In this document: positions 45,797 to 57,069 of the stretch, in pieces
Layout of the letters: each line of letters starts with the position of its first letter
Numbering within the stretch: the stretch's first letter is position 1
Assembly (NCBI GenBank): GCA_963824595.1
Contig: CAWGPY010000001.1
Coordinates: forward strand, 310,001-374,000
Direction of reading: 5' to 3'
Source: Cybelea sp963824595
GTDB lineage: Bacteria > Vulcanimicrobiota > Vulcanimicrobiia > Vulcanimicrobiales > Vulcanimicrobiaceae
Length of the DNA stretch: 64,000 nt
Position numbers and translations under genes: made by a program
Notes under the pieces: model-generated
Database searches by the model: none
Told to the model about the DNA's origin: nothing
The model's input: the letters and a program-made list of their open reading frames with translations, nothing else

Positions 45797-48490
45797 ATGG
45801 GACTCGAGCGCCCGCGCTCGAGAGTGAATTTGGCCGGAAAAGTTAGGATCTTCGAGCTCGCCAAAGAGGTCGGGCTCACCTCGAAAGAGCTGACGGCGCT
45901 CTTCAACGAACGCCTGGGCGGCGTTTTCGAGGCAAAGAATCAGCTCAGCGTCGTTCCCGATCAGATCGCGGATCTGGTCCGCAGCGTGCTGAAGCCGAGC
46001 GATAAGGCGCCCGCCAAGCCGGCGGCGCCGCGTGCCGCGCCGAGCGCCGCGCCGCCGCCTCCCAGCGCCCCGCCGGCCCCGAAGGCCGCGCCGAAGACGG
46101 CCGCGCCTCAGGCGCCCGTTCCCCGGCTGCGGCCGGTGACGGGCACGACCACTCGTCCAACGCCCCCGGCCCCGGCGCCACAAGCGGCTCCGCCTCCGGT
46201 GGCCGCGCCCGAGCCCCAGCCGGCCCGGCGCGCCCCGGCGGCGCCCACGCGGCGACCCGCCGAATCCATCCCGCAGCTGCGGCCCGTCCCCGCCGGACAG
46301 ACCTCGGTGGTAAAGCGCCAGCCCGCGCCGCTCCCGACGACCGCGTCGGCTTCACCCGGCCCACGGACGGGCTTGCCGGGCCGCCCCGGCGTGGCTCCGC
46401 GCCCCGGCGAGGCGCTCCCTGGACAGGGCGGGAAGGGCGCGGCGCCGCCGCGCGCAGCCGCCCCCGGAGCGATTGCGCCCCCACGGCGGCCGGCCGGCAA
46501 CGGGCCGTTCCGCGCGATGACCCCCGGCGTGCGCCCCGGCCCCGCCCGGCCGGGCGCTCTGCCGACGGACGGCCCCGCGCCCTCGACGGGCGGGCGGCCG
46601 GGCGATCGCGTGCGGGTCCACGAGGACAAGGCCGCGGCCAAGAAGGACCGCGAGAAGGAGTTGCTCCTCGACAAGGAGCGCCATCGTAAAAAGAAGGGCG
46701 AGACCGTCCCCGCCGCGCCGGCGCGCACGCTCGAGACGATCGAGATCCCCGACTTGCTCACCGTCCAGGAGCTGGCCACGTCGATGATCGTGCCGGCCCG
46801 CGACGTCATCGCCGAGCTCATCAAGATCGGGACGATGGCGACGATCAATCAGAACATCTCGAGCGACGTCGCGACCCAGATCGCCAAGCGCTTCGGCTTC
46901 AACGCGGTCGTCAAGGAGGCGGGCGAAGAAGTCACGGTCGAGCAGGAAGAGGACAAGCCCGAGATGCTGACGCCGCGGCCGCCGGTCGTCACGGTGCTCG
47001 GGCACGTCGATCACGGCAAGACGTCGCTCCTCGACAAGATCCGCCAGGAGAACGTCGCGGCCGGCGAGGCCGGCGGCATCACGCAGAAGATCGGCGCGTA
47101 CACCGTCGAGCGGAACGACCGCAAGATCACGTTCGTTGATACGCCCGGTCACGAGGCGTTCACGGCGATGCGCGCGCGCGGCGCGAAGGTCACCGACGTG
47201 GCGATTCTGGTGGTCGCCGCGGACGACGGAGTCATGCCGCAGACGAAGGAGGCCATCGCGCACGTGAAGGCCGCCAACGTTCCCATCGTCGTGGCGATCA
47301 ACAAGATGGACAAAGCAGACGCGCAGCCCGATCGCGTGAAGCAGCAGCTCGTCGAGCAGGGGCTGCAGCCCGTGGATTGGGGCGGCACCGTCGAGATGGT
47401 GCCGGTCTCCGCGAAGACCGGCGACGGCATAGATGGCCTGCTCGACACCGTGCTGCTCGAAGCCGACATCCGCGAGCTGCGCGCAAACAAGAATCGCCGT
47501 GCGAGCGGCGTCGTCATCGAGTCGGCGCTGCATCGCGGGCGCGGCGCGGTCGCGACCGTGCTGGTGCAGAACGGCACGCTGCGCGTCGGCGACATCGTCG
47601 TCGCCGGCGGCACGTACGGCAAAGTGCGCGCGCTGATCGACGACAAGGGCAAGCAGGTAAAGAAGGCCGGCCCGTCCATCCCGGTCGAGGTAATGGGCCT
47701 CTCCGACGTGCCGTCGGCGGGCGACACGCTCAGCGTCGTCAGCGACGAGCGCGTCGCTCGCGAAACGGCTGAGAAGCGCGCGACGCGCCGGCGCGACGTG
47801 CGCATGGCCGCGTCGGGAACGCAGCGCGTCTCCCTCGAGACGTTCATGTCCATGCCCGCCGAGGGGAGCAAGGTGCTCAACCTCATCATCAAGGCCGACG
47901 GACAGGGTTCGCTCGAGGCGCTGCGCGCCCGGATGGAATCGCTGTCTACCGACGACGTCGAGATCCGCGTGATCCACGGGGGCGTCGGGGCGATCTCTCC
48001 CAACGACGTCAACCTGTCGAGCGCCTCGAACGCGGTGCTGATCGGCTTCAACATCCGTCCCGACGAAACGGCGCGGCGGCTGGCCGAGAACGAGGGCGTG
48101 GACCTGCGGTTCTACCAGGTGATATACGAGATCGAAGACGACCTGAAGAAGGCGATGCGCGGCATGCTCGCGCCGATCGTGCGCGAGGTCGTGCTCGGAC
48201 GCGCCGAGGTGCGCCAGGTCTTCAAGGTCAGCAAGGTCGGAACGATCGTCGGCTGCTACGTGACGAGCGGCAAGATCACGCGCAGCGCTAAGGTGCGCGT
48301 CGTCCGAGACGCATCGGTCGTGTTCGACGGCGAGATCGAGAGCCTGCGGCGCTTCAAGGACGACGTCCGCGAAGTGGCCGAGGGCTTCGAGTGCGGCATC
48401 CAGGTCGCGCGCTTCCAGGATCTCAAGGAAGGCGACGTGATCGAGGCCTACGCGATGGAACACGTCGCGCCGGAGCTGGTCAAGGCATGA
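45797..48490 (+). CDS. infB: Translation initiation factor IF-2
   Basis: A GTPase that brings initiator tRNA to the 30S subunit. The 897-residue product has an IF2-N domain (RIFELAKEVGLTSKELTALFNE), a long proline/alanine-rich linker (about 70-290), a second IF2-N-like domain (about 315-370), the G domain with GHVDHGKTSLLD (about 400), DTPGHEAF and NKMDKAD, then domains II-IV. The conserved start VNLAGKVRIFEL would fit GTG at 45824. The ATG at 45797 is the longer option; neither has a clear ribosome site. Confidence 0.95.
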   Translation: MGLERPRSRVNLAGKVRIFELAKEVGLTSKELTALFNERLGGVFEAKNQLSVVPDQIADLVRSVLKPSDKAPAKPAAPRAAPSAAPPPPSAPPAPKAAPKTAAPQAPVPRLRPVTGTTTRPTPPAPAPQAAPPPVAAPEPQPARRAPAAPTRRPAESIPQLRPVPAGQTSVVKRQPAPLPTTASASPGPRTGLPGRPGVAPRPGEALPGQGGKGAAPPRAAAPGAIAPPRRPAGNGPFRAMTPGVRPGPARPGALPTDGPAPSTGGRPGDRVRVHEDKAAAKKDREKELLLDKERHRKKKGETVPAAPARTLETIEIPDLLTVQELATSMIVPARDVIAELIKIGTMATINQNISSDVATQIAKRFGFNAVVKEAGEEVTVEQEEDKPEMLTPRPPVVTVLGHVDHGKTSLLDKIRQENVAAGEAGGITQKIGAYTVERNDRKITFVDTPGHEAFTAMRARGAKVTDVAILVVAADDGVMPQTKEAIAHVKAANVPIVVAINKMDKADAQPDRVKQQLVEQGLQPVDWGGTVEMVPVSAKTGDGIDGLLDTVLLEADIRELRANKNRRASGVVIESALHRGRGAVATVLVQNGTLRVGDIVVAGGTYGKVRALIDDKGKQVKKAGPSIPVEVMGLSDVPSAGDTLSVVSDERVARETAEKRATRRRDVRMAASGTQRVSLETFMSMPAEGSKVLNLIIKADGQGSLEALRARMESLSTDDVEIRVIHGGVGAISPNDVNLSSASNAVLIGFNIRPDETARRLAENEGVDLRFYQVIYEIEDDLKKAMRGMLAPIVREVVLGRAEVRQVFKVSKVGTIVGCYVTSGKITRSAKVRVVRDASVVFDGEIESLRRFKDDVREVAEGFECGIQVARFQDLKEGDVIEAYAMEHVAPELVKA

Positions 48491-48867
48491 AGGCGCAGCG
48501 AATCGCCAAGATCGATCACGAGATCCAACGCATCCTCGCCACGCTCGTCTCGCAGGAGCTGCAAGACCCGCGGCTTTCGCTCGTCACGGTGACGCGCGCC
48601 GAGGTAACCGACGATCTGCGGCATTGCAAGGTGTTCGTGTCGGTCATCGGCGATCGCCATCAGGCGCGACAGTCGCTCGACGCGCTGCGCCACGCCGGCA
48701 GATTCCTTCGCGGCGAGCTCGGCCGCAAGATCGAGCTGCGCCACACGCCGGAGCTCACGTTCGTCGAAGACCGCTCGGCCGAGCGCGCGATCGCGCTGGC
48801 GAAAACGCTGCGCGAGGCCGCCGCGTCGAGCGCGTCCGCGTCGGGCGCGCCGGAGGAGGCGGAATGA
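48487..48867 (+). CDS. rbfA: Ribosome-binding factor A
   Basis: A KH-fold protein for 30S maturation. The 126-residue product has RIAKIDHEIQRILATLVSQELQDPRLSLVTVTRAEVTDDLRHCKVFVSV and LRHTPELTFVEDRSAERA. It starts inside the infB stop (ATGA) and ends in the next start (ATGA). Confidence 0.94.
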   Translation: MKAQRIAKIDHEIQRILATLVSQELQDPRLSLVTVTRAEVTDDLRHCKVFVSVIGDRHQARQSLDALRHAGRFLRGELGRKIELRHTPELTFVEDRSAERAIALAKTLREAAASSASASGAPEEAE

Positions 48868-49844
48868 TCGAGAGCACGCCGCGGCTCGCGTCGACCGCCG
48901 AAGTCGTCGCCGAGCTGCGCAAGCGCAAGAGCTTCGTCATGGTCAGCCACGTGAAGCCCGACGGCGATACGCTCGGCTCGGGCCTCGCGCTGGGGATCGC
49001 GCTCAAGCGGCTCGGAAAGCGGGTGGCGTACTTTCAGCAGGACAGCGTCCCGCGCAACCTGCGTTTCCTGCCCGACGCCGGCCTCGTGTCGAAAGACTTG
49101 CCGCCCGACTTGCCTGCGGACACGCTGTACGTCTTCTGCGACATGAGCGACCGCAGCCGCGCCGGCGAGCTGCTGGGGCCGGTGGAGCGCGAGAACGTAC
49201 TCGACATCGACCATCACCTCGGCAACTCGCGCTTCGGAAAGCTCAACTTCGTGCTCGAGAGCGAGTGCTCGACGGGCAGCGCGATCATGCATCTGCTGCG
49301 CGGCCTGGACGTGCCGATCGACGGCGCCATCGCGACCTGCATCCTGGCGACGGTCATGACCGACACCGGCGGCTTCATGCACTCCAACACGACGCCCGCC
49401 GCGCTCGAGCTCGCCGCCGAGCTGATGCGCGCCGGCGCCGACAAGGAAGAGATCACCGAAGAGATCTTTCTGCGCAAGCGCGTCGCCGCCACGAAGCTGC
49501 TCGGGCGGATCATCGACGCGATGCGCTTCGAGCACGACGGACGCTACTGCTATTCGTACGTAGACGACGCAATGCTCGCCGCGACCGGCGCCGACGGCGA
49601 GGACACCGAGGACGTGGTGAACACGCTGCTCGGGCAAGACGGCGTCGACGTCGCCGCGCTCTTCAAGGCGATCGACGGGGAGATCCGCGTCAGCCTGCGC
49701 TCGGGCGGACGGCTCAACGTGCAGGCCGCGGCGCAACGCCTTGGCGGCGGCGGACATTATCGCGCCTCGGGCTTGACGTATCGCGGGCCGCTGGACGACG
49801 CGTTTGCTGCGGTCGAAGGGGCGCTGGTCGCCGAAGGTCTGTGA
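48864..49844 (+). CDS. nrnA: DHH phosphoesterase (NrnA-like oligoribonuclease/pAp phosphatase)
   Basis: A 326-residue DHH-DHHA1 protein that degrades nano-RNAs and pAp in relatives. It has VMVSHVKPDGDTLGSGLAL, CDMSDRSRAGEL, the IDHHLGNSRFGKLNF motif, TVMTDTGGFMHSNT, and the DHHA1 glycine motif RLGGGGHYRASG. GGAGGAGG precedes the ATG. It is embedded between rbfA and truB, which is the usual place. Confidence 0.93.
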   Translation: MIESTPRLASTAEVVAELRKRKSFVMVSHVKPDGDTLGSGLALGIALKRLGKRVAYFQQDSVPRNLRFLPDAGLVSKDLPPDLPADTLYVFCDMSDRSRAGELLGPVERENVLDIDHHLGNSRFGKLNFVLESECSTGSAIMHLLRGLDVPIDGAIATCILATVMTDTGGFMHSNTTPAALELAAELMRAGADKEEITEEIFLRKRVAATKLLGRIIDAMRFEHDGRYCYSYVDDAMLAATGADGEDTEDVVNTLLGQDGVDVAALFKAIDGEIRVSLRSGGRLNVQAAAQRLGGGGHYRASGLTYRGPLDDAFAAVEGALVAEGL

Positions 49845-50744
49845 TTGATTGGGTTCGTCAACCTCTTTAAGGCCGCCGGACCCAGCTCTGCGCGCGCGCT
49901 TGCGCGCGTGCGCCGCATCTACGCGCTCTACGCCGCCGACCGGCACCTGACGGGCGGCCACCTGGGCACGCTCGATCCTCAGGCGGCGGGCGTGCTGCCG
50001 ATCGCTATCGGCAAGGCGACGCGGCTGATCCCGCTGCTCGCCGATCAGCGCAAGAGCTACGCGTGCACGCTCGTCTTGGGGCGCTCGACGGCGACGCAGG
50101 ACGCGCACGGCGAAACGGTCGAGAGCGGGAGCGTTCCCGCCGATTGGCCGAGCCGCTTGGAGGCCGCGCTGGGTGGTTTCGTGGGACGCGTCGCGCAAGC
50201 GCCGCCGATGTACTCCGCGGTGCGGCATCACGGACGGCACCTCTACGAGCTCGCACGCGAGGGGAAGCACGTCGAACGCAAAGCGCGCCCGGTTACGGTC
50301 TACGGTCTGACGTTGCTGGGCGTCGAGCTTCCGAGCCCGTCGACCGGCTCGGGGCAGGCTGCGGCGAGACTGCGCGTTGCATGCAGCGAAGGCACGTACA
50401 TCCGCACGCTCTGTCACGATCTGGGCGCCGCGATCGGCATTCCGGCACACATGGGCGCGCTGGTGCGCGAGGCGTCCGGACCGTTCGTGCTCTACGAATC
50501 GTTGATGCTCGACGAAATTGCCGACGATCCCGAGCGCGCGCTGATCGCGCCCGAGAACATCATTCCGTTTCCGACGATCGTGCTGAACCTGCGCGAATCC
50601 GCGGACTTTCGTGCGGGCCGCGTGGTACCGCTGCCGGAGGGCGCCACGGGGCGCCACGTCTTCGTGCGCGACGAGTCGCGCATGCTGGTCGGCGTCGGCG
50701 AGGCACTCGGCGCGCTGCTGGCGCCGCGCAAAGTCTTCGTATGA
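49845..50744 (+). CDS. truB: tRNA pseudouridine-55 synthase TruB
   Basis: Converts U55 of tRNA to pseudouridine. The 299-residue product has RHLTGGHLGTLDPQAAGVLPIAIGKATRL with the catalytic aspartate and CSEGTYIRTLCHDLGAAIG. The start is a TTG directly after the nrnA stop. A small in-frame insert (SPSTGSGQAA, encoded at 50334-50360) looks like a mobile mini-repeat. It overlaps ribF (ATGA). Confidence 0.93.
   Translation: MIGFVNLFKAAGPSSARALARVRRIYALYAADRHLTGGHLGTLDPQAAGVLPIAIGKATRLIPLLADQRKSYACTLVLGRSTATQDAHGETVESGSVPADWPSRLEAALGGFVGRVAQAPPMYSAVRHHGRHLYELAREGKHVERKARPVTVYGLTLLGVELPSPSTGSGQAAARLRVACSEGTYIRTLCHDLGAAIGIPAHMGALVREASGPFVLYESLMLDEIADDPERALIAPENIIPFPTIVLNLRESADFRAGRVVPLPEGATGRHVFVRDESRMLVGVGEALGALLAPRKVFV
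50334..50360 (+). repeat. In-frame mini-repeat inside truB (STGSGQA type)
   Basis: The segment around CCCGTCGACCGGCTCGGGGC resembles the short, partly palindromic repeat with core TCGACnnGCTC that is read as STSSGQA-like peptide in many environmental genomes. It sits in a loop between strands of TruB. Recognition is from memory of the pattern. Confidence 0.5.
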
Positions 50745-51658
50745 TGCGCGTGCGTCACGGGCTCGAGCGCGGCGACGATCGTCCGCTCGTCCTCGCGATC
50801 GGCTTCTTCGACGGTTTCCACCGCGGGCATCGCGAGATCGCCCGGCGCACCCGTCTGCTGCGCAAGCCCGGCTGGCGCAGCGGCCTGCTGACGTTTGCCA
50901 ATCACCCGGCGGCCCATCTGCGGCCGGGCACCGAGCCGCCGCTGATCAGCACGCCTGCGGAGCGGCTCGACCTCTTCGCGAGCGCCGGCTTCGAGGAGTG
51001 CTTCTTCATCGAGTTCGACGATCGCGTGGCAACGCTGTCCCCGGAGGAGTTCTTGGAGATTCTCGTGCGAGGCCTCGGCGTTCGCGCGGTCGTTGTCGGC
51101 TCGACGTTTCGTTTCGGTCATAAGCGCGCGGGCGACGTGGACACGATGCGTGCCGTGCTGGAACGGCACGGTGCGCGGGCGATCGCCGTCGATCCCGTGA
51201 GCGACGGCGGCGAGCGCGTCTCGAGTACGCGTATCAGGTCGCTCATCGCGAACGGCGAGCTAGCGCGCGCCGACGACCTGCTCGCCGGTACGGGATACGA
51301 GCTTCGCGGGCCGGTCGAGACCGGGGCCGGCCGCGGCCACGCGCTGGGCTTCCCGACGGCCAACGTGCGCGTCCCGCAGAAACTGCTGCCGAAGGACGGC
51401 GTCTACTCGGCCGTCGCCCGTTACGACGGACGCGACTACGCCGCCCTGGTCTCCATTGGGACCAATCCTCAGTTCGGCGGAACGCAGCGGACCGTCGAGG
51501 CCTGGCTGCGGGACTTCCAGCACACGATCTACGGGCGCGAGGTCGCGTTGCGCGAGCTTCGCTTCGTGCGCGACCAGCGGCTTTTTGGCGCAGTCGGCGA
51601 ACTCGTGGAGCAGATGCAGCGCGACCTTGCGGCGATCGGCTATCCCAGCTATGGGTAA
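50741..51658 (+). CDS. ribF: Bifunctional riboflavin kinase/FAD synthetase
   Basis: Makes FMN then FAD from riboflavin. The 305-residue product has the nucleotidyltransferase IGFFDGFHRGHREI, FRFGHKRAGD and SSTRIRSLIANGEL, and the C-terminal riboflavin kinase domain with GRGHALGFPTANV and VEAWLRDFQHTIYGR. It starts inside the truB stop (ATGA). truB-ribF is a common pair. Confidence 0.95.
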   Translation: MMRVRHGLERGDDRPLVLAIGFFDGFHRGHREIARRTRLLRKPGWRSGLLTFANHPAAHLRPGTEPPLISTPAERLDLFASAGFEECFFIEFDDRVATLSPEEFLEILVRGLGVRAVVVGSTFRFGHKRAGDVDTMRAVLERHGARAIAVDPVSDGGERVSSTRIRSLIANGELARADDLLAGTGYELRGPVETGAGRGHALGFPTANVRVPQKLLPKDGVYSAVARYDGRDYAALVSIGTNPQFGGTQRTVEAWLRDFQHTIYGREVALRELRFVRDQRLFGAVGELVEQMQRDLAAIGYPSYG

Positions 51659-52184
51659 GCGCCTCGGCGGACTTCCCGTCGCCCGAGCGGCGCTCGCCCT
51701 CGCGTTCGCGCTCGCCGCGTGCGCGCACGGAAGCGGCACGGCCGCGTCGGCGTCCCAGCCGGACAAGGCCAGCGTGGGCCAGGCCGCGCCGCCGTGGTCG
51801 GAGGCCACGGTCGGCGGCCCGGCGCTTTCGCTTGCCTCGTTGCACGGGAAAGCGATCTACCTGAACTTCTTCGCGACCTGGTGTCCGCCGTGCAACGAAG
51901 AGGCGGCATCAATCAACGGTCTGGCGCGTAAGTACGGCCCGCGCGGTTTGGCGGTGGTGGGCGTGGACGTGATGGAGAGTCCCAACAAAGCGGCGGAGTT
52001 CCGCACCGCACACAAGTTGATCTATCCGGTGATTGCCGATGGCGGCGTGCTGCGCGATCAGTACAACGTCAACGGATTGCCGGTACACGTCTTTATCGAT
52101 CGCAATGGAGTCGTGCAGAAGATCGTCGTCGGCGAACTCTCGCCGCAAGACATGCGCGCCGACGTCGAGCGCATGCTCCGGTAA
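51651..52184 (+). CDS. TlpA/ResA-like thioredoxin-fold lipoprotein
   Basis: A 177-residue protein with a lipoprotein signal (ALAFALAACAHG, lipidated cysteine about residue 24). The redox-active ATWCPPCNEEAASI follows, and a cis-proline segment GLPVHVFIDRNGVV. It is likely a membrane-anchored thiol reductase, for example in cytochrome c maturation. It starts 8 nt inside ribF. Confidence 0.9.
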   Translation: MGKRLGGLPVARAALALAFALAACAHGSGTAASASQPDKASVGQAAPPWSEATVGGPALSLASLHGKAIYLNFFATWCPPCNEEAASINGLARKYGPRGLAVVGVDVMESPNKAAEFRTAHKLIYPVIADGGVLRDQYNVNGLPVHVFIDRNGVVQKIVVGELSPQDMRADVERMLR

Positions 52185-52188
52185 CCAC

Positions 52189-54012
52189 GTGATTCGCCTG
52201 CAAACGCGAGCCCGAAGCACGGCCGCCGCGCTGGTCGCGGCGTTGGCCGCGGGCTGCGCGGGCGCGGGCGGACAAGGCAGCGTGCTCACGCCGTTGGGGA
52301 ATCTGAGCGGCGGCGCCGGCGCGGGGAATACCGTCGTCAAGATCTACGTCCCGCCCGGAAGCCAGGTCTCGGCGCCCTCGAACCGGCCGCCGTTTGTGCC
52401 GTCGCCGCCGCCGGCCGGCACCAACGCGCTGGGAAACACCCCGCCGCCGATCGCACAACCGACGCCGGGCGTACCGACGGCCGCGCCGCCGGCCGGCTCG
52501 CAGACGCTCGCCATCAATATGAACGGCCCGGCTGCGATCGCCCAGTCGGTCTCCGTGGGGCCGGCTTCGAGCGGCTGCTCGCCGGCAGCCGGCGGCGGCA
52601 CGACGTGTCAGCTCTCGCTGACGCTCCCGGCCGGCACCTATAGCGGTACCATCGGCAACGCGGCGGTTGCGTTCTCCGTGGCGGCGGCGACCACCAACGC
52701 CGTCAACCTGACCCTGGGCGGCGTTCCGGCGCAGCTCGCGGTCATGCCCGCTTCGGCGATGAGCGCGCAGAACGCGCAGGGGGGCCTCGATCTCTACGGC
52801 GCGGGTAAGCACCCACTGCTCGTCGAGGTGCTCGACGCCAACCAAAACGTCATGATCGGCGGCAACGGCGCGAGCTTCTCGCTCAATCAAGCCGGCGGCT
52901 CGCTCGCGCTTGGGGTCTCGCAGGCCTCGGCCACTGCGCCGAATCTGTTTTTCGTCACGCCGCCGTCGTCGCCGAGCGCCGGCACCGCGCTGCTGCGCGC
53001 TGCCGCGAGCTACTCCGGAGCCGGCAATCCCTGTTCGCAGGCCGGTGCGGTGTGCAGCGGCACTGCGCGCGCCGACGTCCGCCAGATCTTAGGCGTTGCG
53101 AACTCGGGGGCGAACAGCGTCACCCTCTACGTCAACGCCGCGAGCGCGCCGCTGGCGACGATCGCCAACGGCGTGACGTCGCCGCAGGCGCTGATCTTCG
53201 ATCCGGCGGGCGACTTGTTCGTCGCGAATCAGACCGGAACCGTGACGGCGTACGCGCCGCCCTACGCGCAGCCGCCGATCGCGATCTCCGTCGGCGTGAA
53301 TCGTCCGCAAGCGCTCGCACTCGACACGCGCGGCGATCTGTTCGTCGCCAACGGCAACGGCAGCAACACGGTGACGATGTACTCACCGCCCTACGGCGGA
53401 TCCCCGGCCGCGACGATCGTCGCGGGCGTGGACGATCCGGTGAGCCTGGCCGTTGATTCCGGCTCGAACCTGTTCGTGGTCAACGCCGCGGGCAATACGG
53501 TCACCGAGTACGCGCCGCCCTACACGCAGCCGCCGACCACGATCTCGAAGGGTCTCAACACGCCGAGTTCGCTCGCGTTGGACGGGCGCGGCAACCTGTT
53601 CGTTGCGAACCTGAACTCGACGCCCAGCTCCGTCGTCGAGTACTCCGCGCCGTTCTCGAGCGCGAGCACGCCGGTCGCGACGATCACCAACGGCGTGAAC
53701 GAGCAGGGGTCCATCGCGGTCACCTCGGCCAATCTGTTCGTGCCTAATCAGGGGGCGAACACGGTGACGGAATACACGGCACCCTATTCGGGCTCGCCCA
53801 CGACCATCGTCGGCGGGCAGAGCCAACCGCTCGCGTTGGCGATCGACGCGCTCGGGAATCTCTACGTCGCCAACTACGGCAACAACACCGTCACGGTATA
53901 CGCGCCGCCGTACGCAGGCGGATCGTGGGCGACGCTGATGAGCGGCGTCAGCGCGCCGCTCGCGCTCGCGCTATCGCCGGCCACGACCGGTGGACCGGCG
54001 CTTCTGCCGTAG
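52189..54012 (+). CDS. Seven-repeat beta-propeller lipoprotein
   Basis: A 607-residue protein with a lipoprotein signal (LVAALAAGCAG). It continues with a proline-rich linker (about 55-100) and beta-rich domains to about residue 300. The C-terminal half (from about 53086) holds seven tandem repeats of about 42-46 residues. Each reads LFVAN...NTVTEYAPPY...TISKGV..P..LALD..GN. Seven repeats fit one seven-bladed propeller of NHL/YncE type. The function is unknown; surface ligand binding is plausible. The GTG at 52189 is 4 nt after tlpA. Confidence 0.8.
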   Translation: MIRLQTRARSTAAALVAALAAGCAGAGGQGSVLTPLGNLSGGAGAGNTVVKIYVPPGSQVSAPSNRPPFVPSPPPAGTNALGNTPPPIAQPTPGVPTAAPPAGSQTLAINMNGPAAIAQSVSVGPASSGCSPAAGGGTTCQLSLTLPAGTYSGTIGNAAVAFSVAAATTNAVNLTLGGVPAQLAVMPASAMSAQNAQGGLDLYGAGKHPLLVEVLDANQNVMIGGNGASFSLNQAGGSLALGVSQASATAPNLFFVTPPSSPSAGTALLRAAASYSGAGNPCSQAGAVCSGTARADVRQILGVANSGANSVTLYVNAASAPLATIANGVTSPQALIFDPAGDLFVANQTGTVTAYAPPYAQPPIAISVGVNRPQALALDTRGDLFVANGNGSNTVTMYSPPYGGSPAATIVAGVDDPVSLAVDSGSNLFVVNAAGNTVTEYAPPYTQPPTTISKGLNTPSSLALDGRGNLFVANLNSTPSSVVEYSAPFSSASTPVATITNGVNEQGSIAVTSANLFVPNQGANTVTEYTAPYSGSPTTIVGGQSQPLALAIDALGNLYVANYGNNTVTVYAPPYAGGSWATLMSGVSAPLALALSPATTGGPALLP

Positions 54013-54024
54013 CGCCCGTCGGCG

Positions 54025-55956
<1,932 letters not shown>

Positions 55957-56001
55957 CGCCTCACAGTACCGCCGACCGTGCCTTGGGGTTTCGCCGCTCG
56001 C

Positions 56002-56706
56002 CTAGGGCTCGGCCAGGAAGACGACGCTCACGGAGACGGTCACGTTGACGTTGGACGTGTCGAACTCGGTGGGGGGGTTGGGTGCGGCCGCGGCCATGCG
56101 CAGCATCGGCACCGGGCCCAACGGAGGACCCCCATTGAGCTCGATGCTCTTGATCGCCGTGACGTGAAGGCCGGCGGCCTGCGCCAGCGTCGCGGCGTTG
56201 GAGCGCGCGTCGGCGACGGCCTTGATCGTCGCCTGCGAGCGCGCCGCCGTCGGATCGGCCAGGCCGAAGTTCACGCCGTTGATCGTGGTGGCGCCCGCCG
56301 CGGTGCACGCGTCGCTCACGGCGCCGGCCTTGCCGATGTCGCGCACCTTCACCGAGAAGTTTCGCGATACGGTGTAGCCGTAGCGCTCGCCCGGATTCAC
56401 CGGCGCGGAGCGCGGGCGCGGATTGTAGCTGACGTTGTAGTATGCGAGCGAGACGTCGCCGCGAGCGATGCCGAGCTTTGCGAGGCTCGCCACGATGCGG
56501 TCGTAGAGGGCGTTGCTCTGCGAGATCGCCTCGTTGGCGTTCTCGGCGTTGGTTTCGATGCCGGCGCTGACCGTCGCCGTGTCGGGCGGCATCGACACGC
56601 TGCCCGTGCCCGACGCCGTTATCTCGGTAGCCGCAGCCGGCGCCGCAAGCGCGCCCGCACTCGTCACCGCGAGCGCGGCGAGCAGGCAAATGAAAGTACG
56701 CTTCAT
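56002..56706 (-). CDS. Exported SIMPL-domain (DUF541) protein
   Basis: A 234-residue protein with a signal peptide (residues 1-25, ending PAAA). The SIMPL fold follows: EITASGTGSVSMPPDTATVSAGIETNAENANEAISQSN, YGYTVSRNFSVKVRD and KAVADARSNAATLAQAAGLHV. Related proteins are periplasmic or outer-membrane associated with unknown roles. The ATG at 56706 is preferred over a longer frame from 56736. Confidence 0.88.
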   Translation of the reverse strand: MKRTFICLLAALAVTSAGALAAPAAATEITASGTGSVSMPPDTATVSAGIETNAENANEAISQSNALYDRIVASLAKLGIARGDVSLAYYNVSYNPRPRSAPVNPGERYGYTVSRNFSVKVRDIGKAGAVSDACTAAGATTINGVNFGLADPTAARSQATIKAVADARSNAATLAQAAGLHVTAIKSIELNGGPPLGPVPMLRMAAAAPNPPTEFDTSNVNVTVSVSVVFLAEP

Positions 56707-56774
56707 AATGGGTAAAGCTGCACCGCGGGCGCGCACGGTACCTGTGCGGTTCCGCGCGGGAGGGTGAAAAGCCG

Positions 56775-57035
56775 ATGTGGGTTCTGTGGGTGATCGTCTT
56801 CGGCCTGATCGTGGGCGTGCTCGCCCGCTGGATCGTGCCGGGCGCGGCGCCGGGCGGGATCGTCGCCGACGTCATCGTCGGCATCGTGGGCGCCGTGATC
56901 GGCAGCTGGCTCTACCGCTTTTTCGGCCATATCGGCGTTACGGGCTTTAACCTTCCGAGCTTCGTCTGCGCCTTGATCGGGGCCATCGTGTTACTCTGGC
57001 TGTTGCGCGTCATTCGCGCCAGGCCGGCCGCCTGA
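56775..57035 (+). CDS. GlsB/YeaQ/YmgE-like small membrane protein
   Basis: An 86-residue protein with three membrane helices and the family motif GLIVGVLARWIVPG...GIVADVIVGIVGAVIGSWLYRFFG. Relatives are stress-induced (the 'transglycosylase-associated' name is historical). It diverges from the SIMPL gene. Confidence 0.88.
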   Translation: MWVLWVIVFGLIVGVLARWIVPGAAPGGIVADVIVGIVGAVIGSWLYRFFGHIGVTGFNLPSFVCALIGAIVLLWLLRVIRARPAA

Positions 57036-57069
57036 AGGGCGCGCCTGCTCGGCGGAGGAAGCTGAATTT

